From Antitrichia curtipendula (lineage: Eukaryota > Streptophyta > Bryopsida > Hypnales > Leucodontaceae), in assembly GCA_951230915.1 (NCBI GenBank), contig OX579633.1, positions 20,308,574 through 20,372,573 on the forward strand: a stretch of 64,000 nucleotides of DNA, written 5' to 3'. The position numbers were made by a program, and so were the translations under genes. The notes beneath the pieces are model-generated. The model ran no database searches. It was not told the origin of the DNA and saw only the letters and a program-made list of their open reading frames with translations. Of the stretch, positions 10,699-21,825 are shown piece after piece. Positions within the stretch are counted from its first letter, which is position 1; each line of letters begins with the position of its first letter.

Positions 10699-11345
10699 TC
10701 TCTATGAGGGACCTTCTTTCATTTTAAATGTGTTTTATGTACTGGACGTGCACCGTGTAAACTACGCTCACATGTCATTCATTTTGGAGTTGCCCAGTAC
10801 AAACGTCAAAGTCGCATACTAGTAGCCCCGGAATGACTGGTGTCCACGTCAGCCCCTTCATCGGCCCGATGGTGGCAGTGCAAATCGATTCATTCAGCAC
10901 TTTGTCATTTCCTAGTCATTTCCAAGTCTCATTGAAGTTACCGAAAGTTGTGTCTTCGAAGTCCTAGACTAGGTACATGCTCCATTTTTTTCTGGGCTGC
11001 TCGAAGTCCGCCAGAGCGGGCACCATGAACCACCCAAATCCTTGAAGTCATTTTTTATTCACGTTTAAGACATGCAAAGTGTATTTTGGTGACTTGATGT
11101 GACTTTTGAATGACTAAGGCGTGCGCTGCACCCTGAACCTCAGTTCCCAACGTTCATCTCGTTTCCAGGGAGAACTGAAAGTCTTAGATGAAAGTCTACT
11201 TTCATTGCACCTACGTCCGTGGTTCAGGAAAATGACTGCCAAATGACTGTTCCAATGCTGGTGCAATTATGAAATTCTAAGACATTCTTTAGTTGTTCCG
11301 AACATATAGTCACTTTATAGTCATTCCCTCCAGTCATTTATTCAT
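10190..11345. other. cluster of AGTCATTT / AAATGACT words
   Basis: At least ten AGTCATT or AATGACT words occur on both strands. They include a palindromic pair at about 10199-10219 (aaatgact, five bases, agtcattt). No gene is visible between 10700 and 11380. The cluster could be a decayed short repeat or a group of binding sites. Confidence 0.4.
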
Positions 11346-11379
11346 TGGTTTCTTTGTAGTGTAAACTAAAGTTAGCAAA

Positions 11380-12892
11380 CTATAGCTTCTTAGATTGCAC
11401 TTCTCGCTCTAACCTCAACTCTTCTAACTTCTGTAATCCAACAATAAATTGATCATTGCCTTCATCGAGATTGTCTCGGAATTGCTGCACCTGTCAGGAG
11501 AGAAAGAAAAAATGTTCAAATTCAAAAGACATCACAGAGCTAGTGAATGCTGAATATGTTGAGATCAAAGCAATCGATCACAATCCTACATTACCAAGAA
11601 TACCCCAAACTCCTAGCTGCACAAGAGAGCAGTTTTAGAACTCCAGATCCAAAAGTCCCAAATTACTTAACAATATGGTTCTACTTCCATTGCATTCATA
11701 ATAATACAAAGATAGAATGAGTAACCTGATTTTTAACTTAGCCTACCAAATTATTCAGTAAGCCAGCATGTGCATCCTAATCCCTAAAAGCCTAATCCCT
11801 ACCAGAGCAGTATAAGCAAGAATTGTACGTCCTAAACCCAAACCCTGATCCCATCTAGATCACTGAAAGATTGTCTACTACAAACTCAGAATCCTGATCC
11901 CAACCACATCAAAGTGATCAAAGAACCCAACATGTAGCACCATAAATTGTCACCCTGAGACCAAAAATATATAGAAATTACTCACATTCATCTCCAATGC
12001 CGAGATTAGAAGCCCGATTTGCTTCAACCCTTCCTCCACCACCTTGACATTCTCGAGCGCCTCCACTGCATTGGCATTTCTATTGTCTATTCTAAACTTG
12101 AATCCGATGATTCTCTCTATAATGCTGGTCTTTGAAGCATTCAAAAACCTCTCTTTACTCTCTGTATTTGTCAGTAGCTCGCTTTCAACAGCCAGGACCT
12201 CTTTTGCTTGAACAACATACGCTACCAATACGGGAGGTACACCAACACCAACAGGCTTGAATTTTTGCGAGAACTTTACTTCCACTAGTGGTGACCCCAA
12301 ACCGCTGGTCCTTGCACTAGCCTTTGAGTGGGAAACGGAAGGCTTCAAAACAACATAAGGCGCCAAATGCTTCAGGGTAGCAGCCTCGTCCGAAGTAAGA
12401 TCTCTCTTTAAAAGTTTTCCCTCCAATCGGCTGACAAGAAGTTGGATCGTCGATGCAACAGCGGATGCCCAATTTACATCAAAACCCATCAATTCCGCAA
12501 TGTAGCCTTTTACCACCCAAGTCATGAACTCATTATGTGTAATTTCAACCTTCCCATAAATTTCAGTACACAACTGAAGAAGCTCTACCCTACTTTGTGC
12601 TTTCAGAGTAGTGTTGGTTGTCTTAAACATTGAACACTTTCCCCAGACTTTGTCGATTCTCTCAGGGGTCACACAAGCCATATTAACCGAGTGCTTTGGA
12701 TTTAGACCACGTCCATATAAGCCTCTCTCCTTTACAAAAAAATCAGTCGTCTGGAGTTTAAGGGATGCTAACTCTAGAAGCAACTCTGGAACAGACTAAG
12801 GGGCTTTCATGGACTTCTACTTCTTGTCAAATGATCCCTTCCTCTCTCTCAATAGTTTTGCGAACTCTCCCTGCACCACCTTTGACTCCATT
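11380..12892 (-). pseudogene. unrecognised two-exon coiled-coil protein gene with two amber codons
   Basis: Exon 1 runs from the ATG at 12892 (MESKVVQGEFAKLLRER) to 11986, where aat meets the donor gtgagt. It carries TAG codons in frame near 12819 and 12798; after these, 277 codons are open. Exon 2, 11490-11380, begins after the acceptor cctgacag, stays in phase, and encodes 36 residues of strongly helical Glu/Leu/Lys-rich sequence ending in QSKKL and TAG. The middle is mostly helical with conserved-looking blocks (LYGRGLNPKHSVNM, GYIAELMGFDVNW). I do not recognise the family. The clean splice junction argues for a real ancestral gene, possibly transposon-borne. The stops suggest it is dead, unless translation starts downstream of them. 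Confidence 0.45.
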
Positions 12893-13656
12893 GTATGCTA
12901 TAGACTTATCTAAGTGCTAAACTTCAATGCAAAAGGCAAAGCAATGCCCTTAAATCATAGCTAAACCCTAAGCCCTCCACCGTGATTGAAGAGGTCATCC
13001 TAAACTGATACAATACAGAGACACACTCAAACTAGACCTTCAACCTTAGCAGTCGACAACAAACCTTCAAGGTAGGAACATCAAGAGCAAAGCATCCAAA
13101 TGCACTGTATAAGTTATCCGAGGTGATGACCCGCAAGCGCAACCTGAATCGCTCAAGTTCCCAAACTAAACCGTAATCACGCGCTTGAGCAAGCCAACTT
13201 GAATCGCTCAAGCTCCTCCACGAAACTGTAATCGTGCGCCTAAAGCTCCAAAACAAAACCCTAAACCGCGCCTAAGCAAGCCAAGCTGAATCACTAAAGC
13301 TCCAAAACAAAACCGTAATCACGCGATTAGGGTGACCCTAAATGGCAAGCCAACCCTATACAAGATTAACAAAGCTCAAAAGTTGAGCATATCTCAGTAG
13401 CCTGAGCGTAGTCTAAGCACCGCCTGAGCTGGCCTACAAAACCACCGCAAACACCTGAGCTGGACAACATGAGTGGGACCTGGACGGGACTTGGCCGAGA
13501 GAATTAAAAAAAAGAGGTGAAAAAGCCGTTGGCTTATTGTCAGGGAGTTCCAAATGTGGCGCTGCTAACATTCACTATGCGTACAGCTCATCCAAGTCCT
13601 AGTTAAAACCAGACATTAAAATCAGCCATAGGATATTGACTTTGGCTAATTTTATC
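12893..13656. other. no gene; ~60-bp tandem repeats at 13139-13340
   Basis: A degenerate tandem repeat of about 58-62 bp contains gaatcgctcaagctcc, accgtaatcacgcg and gagcaagcc words, roughly three to four copies. The remainder holds no convincing frame. The segment separates the 3' end of the receptor gene from the 5' end of the coiled-coil gene, both on the minus strand. Confidence 0.5.
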
Positions 13657-16600
13657 TTATGTGCACCTTGTCAAAGAAGACAAATTCCCAAATGCATCGG
13701 GTAATGTCGATAGGTTGGAGCACCCACTCAAATTAAGTGATGCTAAAGAAAACAAGTTCCCAAATGCATCGGGTAATGTCGATAGGTTGGAGCACCCACT
13801 CAAATTGAGTGATGCTAAAGAAAACAAGTTCCCAAATGCATTGGGTAATGTTGATAGGTTGGAGCACCCACTCAAATTGAGTGATGGCAAAGAAAACAAG
13901 TTCCCAAATGCATCGGGCAATATCGATAGGTTGGAACACCCACTCAAATTGAATGATGTCAAAAAAGACAAGTTTCCAAATGCATCCGGCAATGTTGATA
14001 GGTTCAAAAACCCACTCAAATTTTGTATTGTCAAAGAAGACAAGTTCCCCAATGCATTGGGCAATGTCGATAGGTTCAAAAACCCACTCAAATTGAGTGA
14101 TGTCAAAGAAGACTAGTTCCCCAATGCATTTGGCAATGTCGATAGCTTGGAACACCCACTCAAATTGAGTGATGTCAAAGAAGACAAGTTCCCCAATGCA
14201 TCCGGCAATGTCCATAGGTTGGAACACCCACTCAAATTGAGTGATGTCAAAGAAGACAAGTTCCCCAATGCATCCGGCAATGTCCATAGGTTGGAACACC
14301 CACTCAAATTGAGTGATGTCAAAGAAGACAAATTCCCCAATGCATCGGGCAATGTCAAAAACTTGGAATACCGACTCAAATCTAGTGATGTTGAAGAAGA
14401 TAAGTTCCCCAATGCATCAGGCAATGTCAATAGCTTGGAACACCAACTCAAATCTAGTGATGTCAAAGAAGACAAGTTCCCCAATCCATCCGGCAATGTT
14501 GAAAGCTTGGAACACCAATTCAAATCTAGTGATGTCAAAGAAGATAAGTTCCCCAATGCATCCGGCAATGTCGATAGGCTCAAACACCTACTCAAATTGA
14601 GTGATGTCAAAGAAGATAAGTTCCCCAATGCATAAGGCAATGTCGATAGGTTGGAACACCCATTCAAGTCGAGTGATGTCAAAGAAGACAAGTTCCCCAA
14701 TGCATCCGGCAATGTGGATAGCTTAGAACACCCACTCAATTTGAGTGATGTCAAAGAAGATAAGTTCCCCAATGCATCGGGTAATGTGGATAGATTGGAA
14801 CACTCACTTAACTTGAGTGATGTCAAAGAAGACAAGTTCCCCAATGCATCCGGCAATGTGGATAGATTGGAACACCCAGTCAATTTGAGTGATGTCAAAG
14901 AAGACAAGTTCCCCAATGCATCCGGCAATGTCGATAGGTTCAAACACCCACTCAATTTGAGTGATGTCAAAGAAGACAAGTTCCCCAATGCATTGGGCAA
15001 TGTCGATAGGCTCAAACACCCACTCAAATCTAGTGATGTCAAAGAAGACAAGTTCTCCAATGCATTGGGCAATGTCGATAGGTTCAAACACCCACTCAAA
15101 TCTAGTGATGTCAAAGAAGATAAGTTCCCCAATGCATTGGGCAATGTCGAAAGCTTGGAACACCAACTCAAATCTAATGACGTCAAAGAAGACAAGTTCT
15201 CCAATGCATCACGCAATGTGGATAGATTGGAACACCCAGTCAAATCTAGTGATGTCAAAGAAGACAAGTTCCCCAATGCATCGGGCAATGTCAATAGCTT
15301 GGAACACCCACTCAAATTGAGTGATGGCAAAGAAGATAAGTTCCCCAATGCATCGGGCAATGTCAAAAGCTTGGAACACCAACTCAAATCTAATAATGTC
15401 AAAGAAGACAAGTTCCCCAATGCACCGGGCAATGTCGATAGTTTGGAACACCCAGTCAATTTGAGTGATGTCAAGGAAGACAAGTTCCCCAATGCATCGG
15501 GCAATGTAGATAGATTGGAACATTTTGTCAATTTGAGTGATGTCAGAGAAGACAAGCTCCCCAATGCATTTGGCAATTTGGATAGCTTGGAACACCCACT
15601 CAAATTGAATGATGTCAAAGAAGATAAGTTCCCCAATGCATTGGGCAATGTCAAAAGCTTGGAACACCGATTCAAATCTAGTGATGTCAAAGAAGACAAG
15701 TTTCCCAATGCATCAGGCAATGTCGATAGGTTGGAGCATCCACTCAAACTGAGTGATGTCAAAGAAGACAAGTTCCCCACTGCATCCGGCAATGTCGAAA
15801 GCTTGAAACACTTAGTCAATTTGAGTGCTGTTAAAGAAGATAAGTTCCCCAATGCATCAGGCAATGTGGATAGATTGGAACACCCACCCAGTTTGAGTGA
15901 TGTCAAAGAAGATAAGTTCTCCAATGCATCGGGCAATGTTGATAGCTTGGAACACCAACTCAAATCTAGTGATGTCAAAGAAGACAAGTTCCCCAATACA
16001 TCCGGCAATGTTGAAAGCTTGGAACACCAATTCAAATCTAGTGATGTCAAAGAAGATAAGTTCCCCAATGCATCCGGCAATGTCGATAGGCTCAAACACC
16101 TACTCAAATTGAGTGATGTCAAAGAAGATAAGTTCCCCAATGCATCGGGCATTGTCAAAAGCTTGGAACACCCACTCAAATTCAATGATGTCACAGATGA
16201 CAAGTTCCCCAATGCATAAGGCAATGTTGATAGATTGGAACACTTAGTCAATTTGAGTGATGTCAAAGAAGACAAGTTCCCCAATGCATCCGGCAATGTC
16301 CATAGGTTGGAACACCCACTCAAATTGAGTGATGTCAAAGAAGACAAGTTCCCCAATGCATCCGGCAATGTGGATAGGTTGGAACACCCACTCAAATTGA
16401 GTGATGTCAAAGAAGACAAGTTCCCCAATGCATCCGGCAATGTCCATAGGTTGGAACACCCACTCAAATTGAGTGATGTCAAAGAAGACAAATTCCCCAA
16501 TGCATCGGGCAATGTCAAGAGCTTGGAACACGAAGTCAAATCTAATGATGCCAAGGGAGATTTTAACAATTCTTTAGGAAGGAACTGTAATCGAGAACAT

Positions 16601-19600
16601 TGGAGCTTTAATGACTTCAATGACTTCCAATTTTGTACTCCATTTGGTAGTTTTCTCAACTGAGATCCATATACCTCTAATAATCTTACATGCTTCAAAT
16701 TCTTGATGTTATAAGAGAGTTCTTCTTCTTCTGCATGTGCAATTAGAATATAAAATATTAGTATTGAAAAGTTAGAACAAATAGCTTTTTATTCAAACTT
16801 CTATCAAAATTTTGGACAATTTATACATGCAAGGTGATAATTTTGGCACAATTGACCTTCAATATCTTAAATTTTGGAATAAGATTTTTTTTATTATTCA
16901 ACATTTCATTTAATATAGTATAAGTAGGAATTAAAACAACACATCATTTTGCCTCTTTCTAAAATTTTATAATCTAATTAGCTAAAATTTTGTTTAAGCA
17001 AATAAATACATATATTTATTAGCAAGCCTATTTATATATTTTTCAAACTATTTATTATTATTTTAATCACTTTACTAAATTTTTAGTGAATAAAAGTGCT
17101 TATGCCAATATATAGAAATTTGATAATAAATTTGGACATGTGAAATCAATCTTATTATGATGCACACTATATAATTAAGAAACGAATATTGAATTTCCAT
17201 ACACAAACCTGTTCGAATTAAAAGAATACGAAGCCTTGGATATTTATTGTCGTTCAAATACTTGCCAAGGGTAACATCATTCCTTGACACATGATACAAA
17301 ATCCCTTCAATATTTTTGAAGTCAAACTCCTGCTTACACATACATTATCCCATACTATAAGCCAAACAAATTTGATTCACTAGTAAAATCTCAACCATTT
17401 CAAAATCACATATTTGCAATAAATAGATAATGACATTATAAGGATGCAATCACATCATGAATAAAACAAATTGAAGCAACTTTCATCCAAATATGAGTAA
17501 GTTTTAAGAAATTCATTACAACCACAAACTAACCTTTCTTTTCATTTCCTCAAATGTATTTCCACTTGGATATTGAAGACGAGTCCCAACATACTTGTTT
17601 TCTTTTTCAAGGCTAGCCGGTTGAGCATTGTCTTTCATCTCTACAATCTCTCGACCCATGTCACGAAGGTGATCATGCATATACAACATCCCATCACTTA
17701 CTTCTACTAGTGAACGATGTTGCAATGTCTCAAATGCTTTCATCAATGAACTTTCACCATAAGTAAGTAAGTTGGCACAATCAAAGTGAATATGCAACCT
17801 TCGACCATACACATCTTTGAGGAAAAAACAACAAATGTCCAAAAACATGCTTTTTTCCATCTCTTCCAATCCATCAAAACTAATCTTCAATACTTCAAAG
17901 ATTCTCCAATCATCTCCAAATTTGCCAGTTTGTGGTGATCTACCCCTTTTCAATCGTTGCAATACTCTCTCCCAACTTCTCAACCTCTCTTTGCCATGCA
18001 AAAATGCACCAAGGACCTTTAAGCTCAAAGGCAACCCCATACAAGCTTTAACAATCATTGAACCCACTTCTGAGAATGGTTTGGGTATGTTGTCCTTTCC
18101 ATCATCAAAGCAATGGGTAGTGAACAATTTCATAGCCAAATCTCCATCCATCAATGGTTGTAAATCATATATTTTTTCAACATGATCCTTTACTACATCC
18201 CAATTGCGCGAACAAACAACAAGTGTTGAATTGGGACATGAAGAAAAGATATCTTGTGATATAATGTTGTTCAAATGGCTTGAATCCCATACATCATCCA
18301 GAATGAGGAGTGTATTGTTCTTCATCAAAGTCTCTTTCAACTTTTTTTGTCCATGAGCTAAATTTTCCAATTTCATATCAACATCTAATTTTTGTAATAT
18401 GTCTTGTAATATTTGTAAGCATTTGTCATCAGTTTGAAGCTTTCCAATGTATTGGAAACATCTTTTGCTGAACTTTGCATGTCCTTTAGTGTGAATTAAA
18501 GCCTCAGCAATAGTGCTTTTCCCTACTCCACCCATACCAATGATGCCCAATGAATTTACTTTTTGAAGGTGATTTTGCACGTCTTTGACTTTTTCATCAA
18601 CACCAAATAACTTCGTATGCTCTCCATTTGGCTTTGCTTCATAGACCTACAATCATAAAAATCCATTCAATTTCTTAATGTAATACCATCATATCAATTA
18701 TCATTTATCAACTAAGTAATAAGTTAGACTAATACAAATACTACAACACAAATGAAGTTGAAGTAGAAGCACATTATAAGTGCATTATTTGAATATAGCA
18801 ATTTGTTAGTACTAAAAATGTACTCCTTCTATCTCAAAATGGTCTTCAAGTTTGACAAAATGTTGGGGATTAAGGTTTTAAATATTGTTATTTCAACCCA
18901 CTTCATTTCAAGAAAATTGTTATCCATTTACTAAATTTTCAAGAACAAAAATGATAATTTTGGAGCAAATAGAAGATCATTTTGTAACAAAAACAATAAG
19001 GTGAACCAAAAGATCATTTGGGGATTGAGCAAATACTTTTAAAAGTACAAATTTATAGAAATACTAATTTTATCTCTCATTCATAAACAATCAAATCAAA
19101 TTAAGCCAATACAAAAAACTTTTACTTCAATTTTAAGATGGTTTTAGCTTTATATTGAAAGACAAGGTTATATAGAATTATAGTATCTTAAATTAAGAAG
19201 TCTAGGAATTAGAAATTTTAATTTAGTTAAATCTCAAAGAACTCTAATTTCATCAAATTTCTCATATAGAAAAGCCTAACCCATCTTTTAGCTCTTCTTA
19301 AACATCAAAAGGAGTATTAATTCAAACTTAGAAAGATATTATAGAAGTTCAAATCAAGTGGAAAATGCTTATCAAAAGAGACAAACAAAGGCATAAATGA
19401 AATCAATAAAATAATTCAAATATTAATGAAAGGATTTTATCAATAAGCTATCCCACACTCCTATACCTATAGGTATGCTAATTTTCATTTGGGATTTGGG
19501 AGCACATCTTCACAAAGATAAATCATATTCTTCTTCTTGCTTTTCTTTACAATTGTATTTTCCTATACAACATTTCACTACTAAAAGTGTTTGTATAATG

Positions 19601-21520
19601 TTACTATAAGAATTGACTTGTAATATATAAGTATAAACTACTATTGGAAGGTATATCAATTAACAATTTTTTCATAATCTCATTTAATAAGTAAAAGATT
19701 CACATTTAGAAACTAAAATCTATCTTTGGATATGATAATTTCACATAATTATACTGTGTAACATACATTTTTTGAATTCTTCCTATATGATTCTACTTTT
19801 TGATACATTTTCACAAGATTCATTTAATACAATTTGCATCATACCTTGCTTGAAGAGCAAACATTTGATTGAAGTCCTTGTCCGACCAAATAGTTGATTT
19901 TCACAGTTGTAAGTCGCTTCCATATCTCAGAAAAGATTGGCCTTTTGGACGGGTTGAAAGCACAACATTCCTTTATCAAAGTGTTCAATTCTCCACAAAA
20001 ACTTGGCAAATCGGGACACACTCCAGCTTTAATCTTCTCATATAAATCTCTTGGTTTAAACAGTGGTTGTTCTTGTTCAAATGACAACCTACCACACAAA
20101 ATCTCAGCACAAGTAATGCCAAACGAATATACATCAGCTTGAAAATAATTTGCATTGCCCTCTGTATGGATTTTCAAGACCTCGGGAGCCCTATATATTG
20201 TGGTGCCCATATTGTCCGGTTCAAAACTTTCACTCCCAACTTCAATTTTAGAAATACCAAAATCAGTCAATTTTATGTATCCAAAGGATCTTGAAGATGG
20301 GAGGGATTGCTCTTTTTCTCTCAATGGAGTCCACAAAATATTTTCGGGCTTCAAATCACGATGTGCCACATGCATATCATGCAAATAGTACATACCACTT
20401 GCTATTTGTTGAATAATGTCAAGCAAACATCATATGGAAGTAAATTCAATCCTTCTGGAGTGTACTCAATGATTAAATTCTTCACACTTGTATCCATCTT
20501 TTCCATCAACAAGAATGGCCATCCATCATCACCTTTTCCCATACCCATGAACCTTATAAGGTTTGGATGATTCAAGCCTGCAAGAATACTAGATTCTTTA
20601 CGAAAATTCTCCATGGTCTTCTCATCACATTGTCCTTCAGAAACATTCAAGACTTTGGTAGCACAAGTGAGGCCAAACCACTTTGATTCGTAAACAGAAC
20701 CAGCGCCTCCAACCTCACCAAGTTGTTTGCCTTTTTCAAACATACCACAATCTGCAAACTTTAAAGTATCCAATTCACCTCCTTTGACATGATCAAGATT
20801 CTCCAACCTCTCCAACAAATACTTTGTAAGTTTAAGTGACACGTCTGACACCAAGGCAATCTTTGAATTTCCCAATATCCTTTTGAAGTTTTCTCGATCG
20901 AATTTGACATCTTGGTGAGATGCCATTCCAAAATCAAATAAATTGATCTTGTCTTTGGATTGAATTTTCACATATGTTGCTTTGAAGCAACATTCCAACT
21001 CCAACAATAATTCTTGAAATGATTCTTCATTTTCCAATTGAAAAATAGATGAAGCGCATAAATCTTCACTTCCACATTCTTCAACTAGTGAAAATGCTTT
21101 GAACACAAGACGATGCAAGTCCTTCAAGATGCTTTTGAACTCTTTAGCACAACAAGAAGAGGATATCTGCTTCAATATCCAATCCACTACAAACCGGAAC
21201 TTCTTGACCAAATGTTGACATTGCTTTGCATTTAATATACGCAAATTATCTCTTGCCAATATTTGGTCAACTTTCTTATAATAGTCTTCATACCATTGTA
21301 GGAACTCATTGTCTATTGGAGTGGGTGCTGAAATCAAATGGTCACCATCATTTCTTTCAATAGTAAGATTTTCCAAATAAGGGATCCTCACATTTTGGCC
21401 ATCATTGTGTTCAGTTGAAGGATGTTGCATATGGGATGTCTCTGGTTTCTGACAACAAAAACAAAAAACTCTTGATAGTTTCAAAGTAATCGCCTTCAAT
21501 ACTTTCAAAAGATTGTCCAT
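13657..21520 (-). CDS. protein kinase-NB-ARC-LRR immune receptor (moss PNL class), disrupted
   Basis: Four coding exons join in phase: 21520-19845, 18646-17534, 17329-17209 and 16730-13657, each bounded by GT..AG. Order: an N-terminal helical region (residues 1-260), a Ser/Thr kinase, NB-ARC, a short linker and about 40 LRRs. If the one-base frameshift near 20423 (kinase) and the TAG at 14113-14115 (LRR) are ignored, the product would be about 1,994 residues. By analogy with plant NLRs, the NB-ARC would act as an ADP/ATP switch, the LRRs would sense ligand or hold the protein inactive, and the kinase would replace the usual TIR or coiled-coil signalling domain. Fusions in this order are known from mosses. 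The two lesions point to a pseudogene, or to assembly error in the case of the frameshift. The start is the first ATG of the long kinase exon. Confidence 0.8.
13660..16540 (-). repeat. 72-bp tandem array encoding ~40 leucine-rich repeats
   Basis: About 34 consecutive 24-residue units with consensus LTSLNLSGCSNLSTLPDALG then NLSS precede the TAG at 14113-14115. About six more units follow it in the same frame down to 13657. Units at the 3' side favour Phe variants (DAFGNLFS). Stretches 21 units (1,512 bp) apart are nearly identical; for example 14461-14630 resembles 15973-16142. That indicates an internal block duplication. Long open frames on the other strand over this array are a consequence of the 72-bp period. 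Confidence 0.9.
17534..18646 (-). CDS. NB-ARC exon of the receptor
   Basis: The 371-codon exon begins in phase after the acceptor ttgtag. NB-ARC motifs appear in order: P-loop GMGGVGKST, kinase-2 LLILDDVWD, RNBS-B-like TLVVCSRNWDVV, GLPL as CMGLPLSLKVLGAFLHG, and MHD as MHDHLRDMGREIV. The final Trp of kinase-2 is typical of non-TIR receptors, whereas the MHD-adjacent DMGREIV is more usual in TIR-type ones. The open frame is intact. A 40-codon exon (17329-17209) links it to the LRR exon. Confidence 0.88.
18821..19316. mobile_element. candidate Stowaway-like MITE in the receptor intron
   Basis: The left end TACTCCTTCTATCTCAAAAT resembles the classic plant Stowaway/mariner terminal sequence (CTCCCTCCGTCCCAAAA). 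The right end, AAAGGAGTA, gives the reverse complement TACTCCTTT. TA flanks both ends, as expected. It lies wholly inside the 1.2-kb intron between the kinase and NB-ARC exons. The inverted match is short, so this is tentative. Confidence 0.4.
19845..21520 (-). CDS. kinase exon of the receptor, with a one-base frameshift
   Basis: The helical N-terminus is followed by a kinase domain from about residue 265: Gly-rich loop GEVGGAGSVYE, Lys289 in TCATKVL, the HRDLKPENIL catalytic loop, DFG as TDFGISKIE, and YRAPEVL. All catalytic residues are present. Between the hinge and the helix before the catalytic loop, the frame breaks near 20421-20426: VCLTLFNK-stop in one frame and LDIIQQIASGMYYLHD in the next. 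Restoring one base would make the exon 559 codons. The exon ends with aag before gtatga at 19844. Confidence 0.8.
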
Positions 21521-21825
21521 TGTTGAACCAATAGAAGCTGTAGAATTTCATGAATTAGTTATTAGAACTTTGGCATCACATTGTAATACTTTTTGCCTAC
21601 AAATTCAACTGAAATGTAAACTAAAAAAGAACAAGACTAGAATCACTATCCACAACAAAAATATAATATATTCAATATTGATGAAAACCTTTTCAAATAG
21701 ACAATGCTAAATACTAATAACCTGCAAGAAATATGATCTGATCAAGTAATCTAGTTATTGTCAAATGTCAACATATCACTTGCCTTCTAACACTTCAACA
21801 TAAGTTTGAAGTATGCATTCGAAAG

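Noticed and set aside
13660..16540. CRISPR-like array
   Set aside because: Units are contiguous 72-bp coding repeats without unique spacers, in a eukaryotic gene.
13661..16663. Long plus-strand open frames (up to 522 codons) over the LRR array
   Set aside because: They are mirror frames of a 72-bp coding repeat. The minus strand has LRR consensus, splice junctions and domain context, while the plus-strand peptide is a monotonous VKEDKFPNASGNV repeat with no support.
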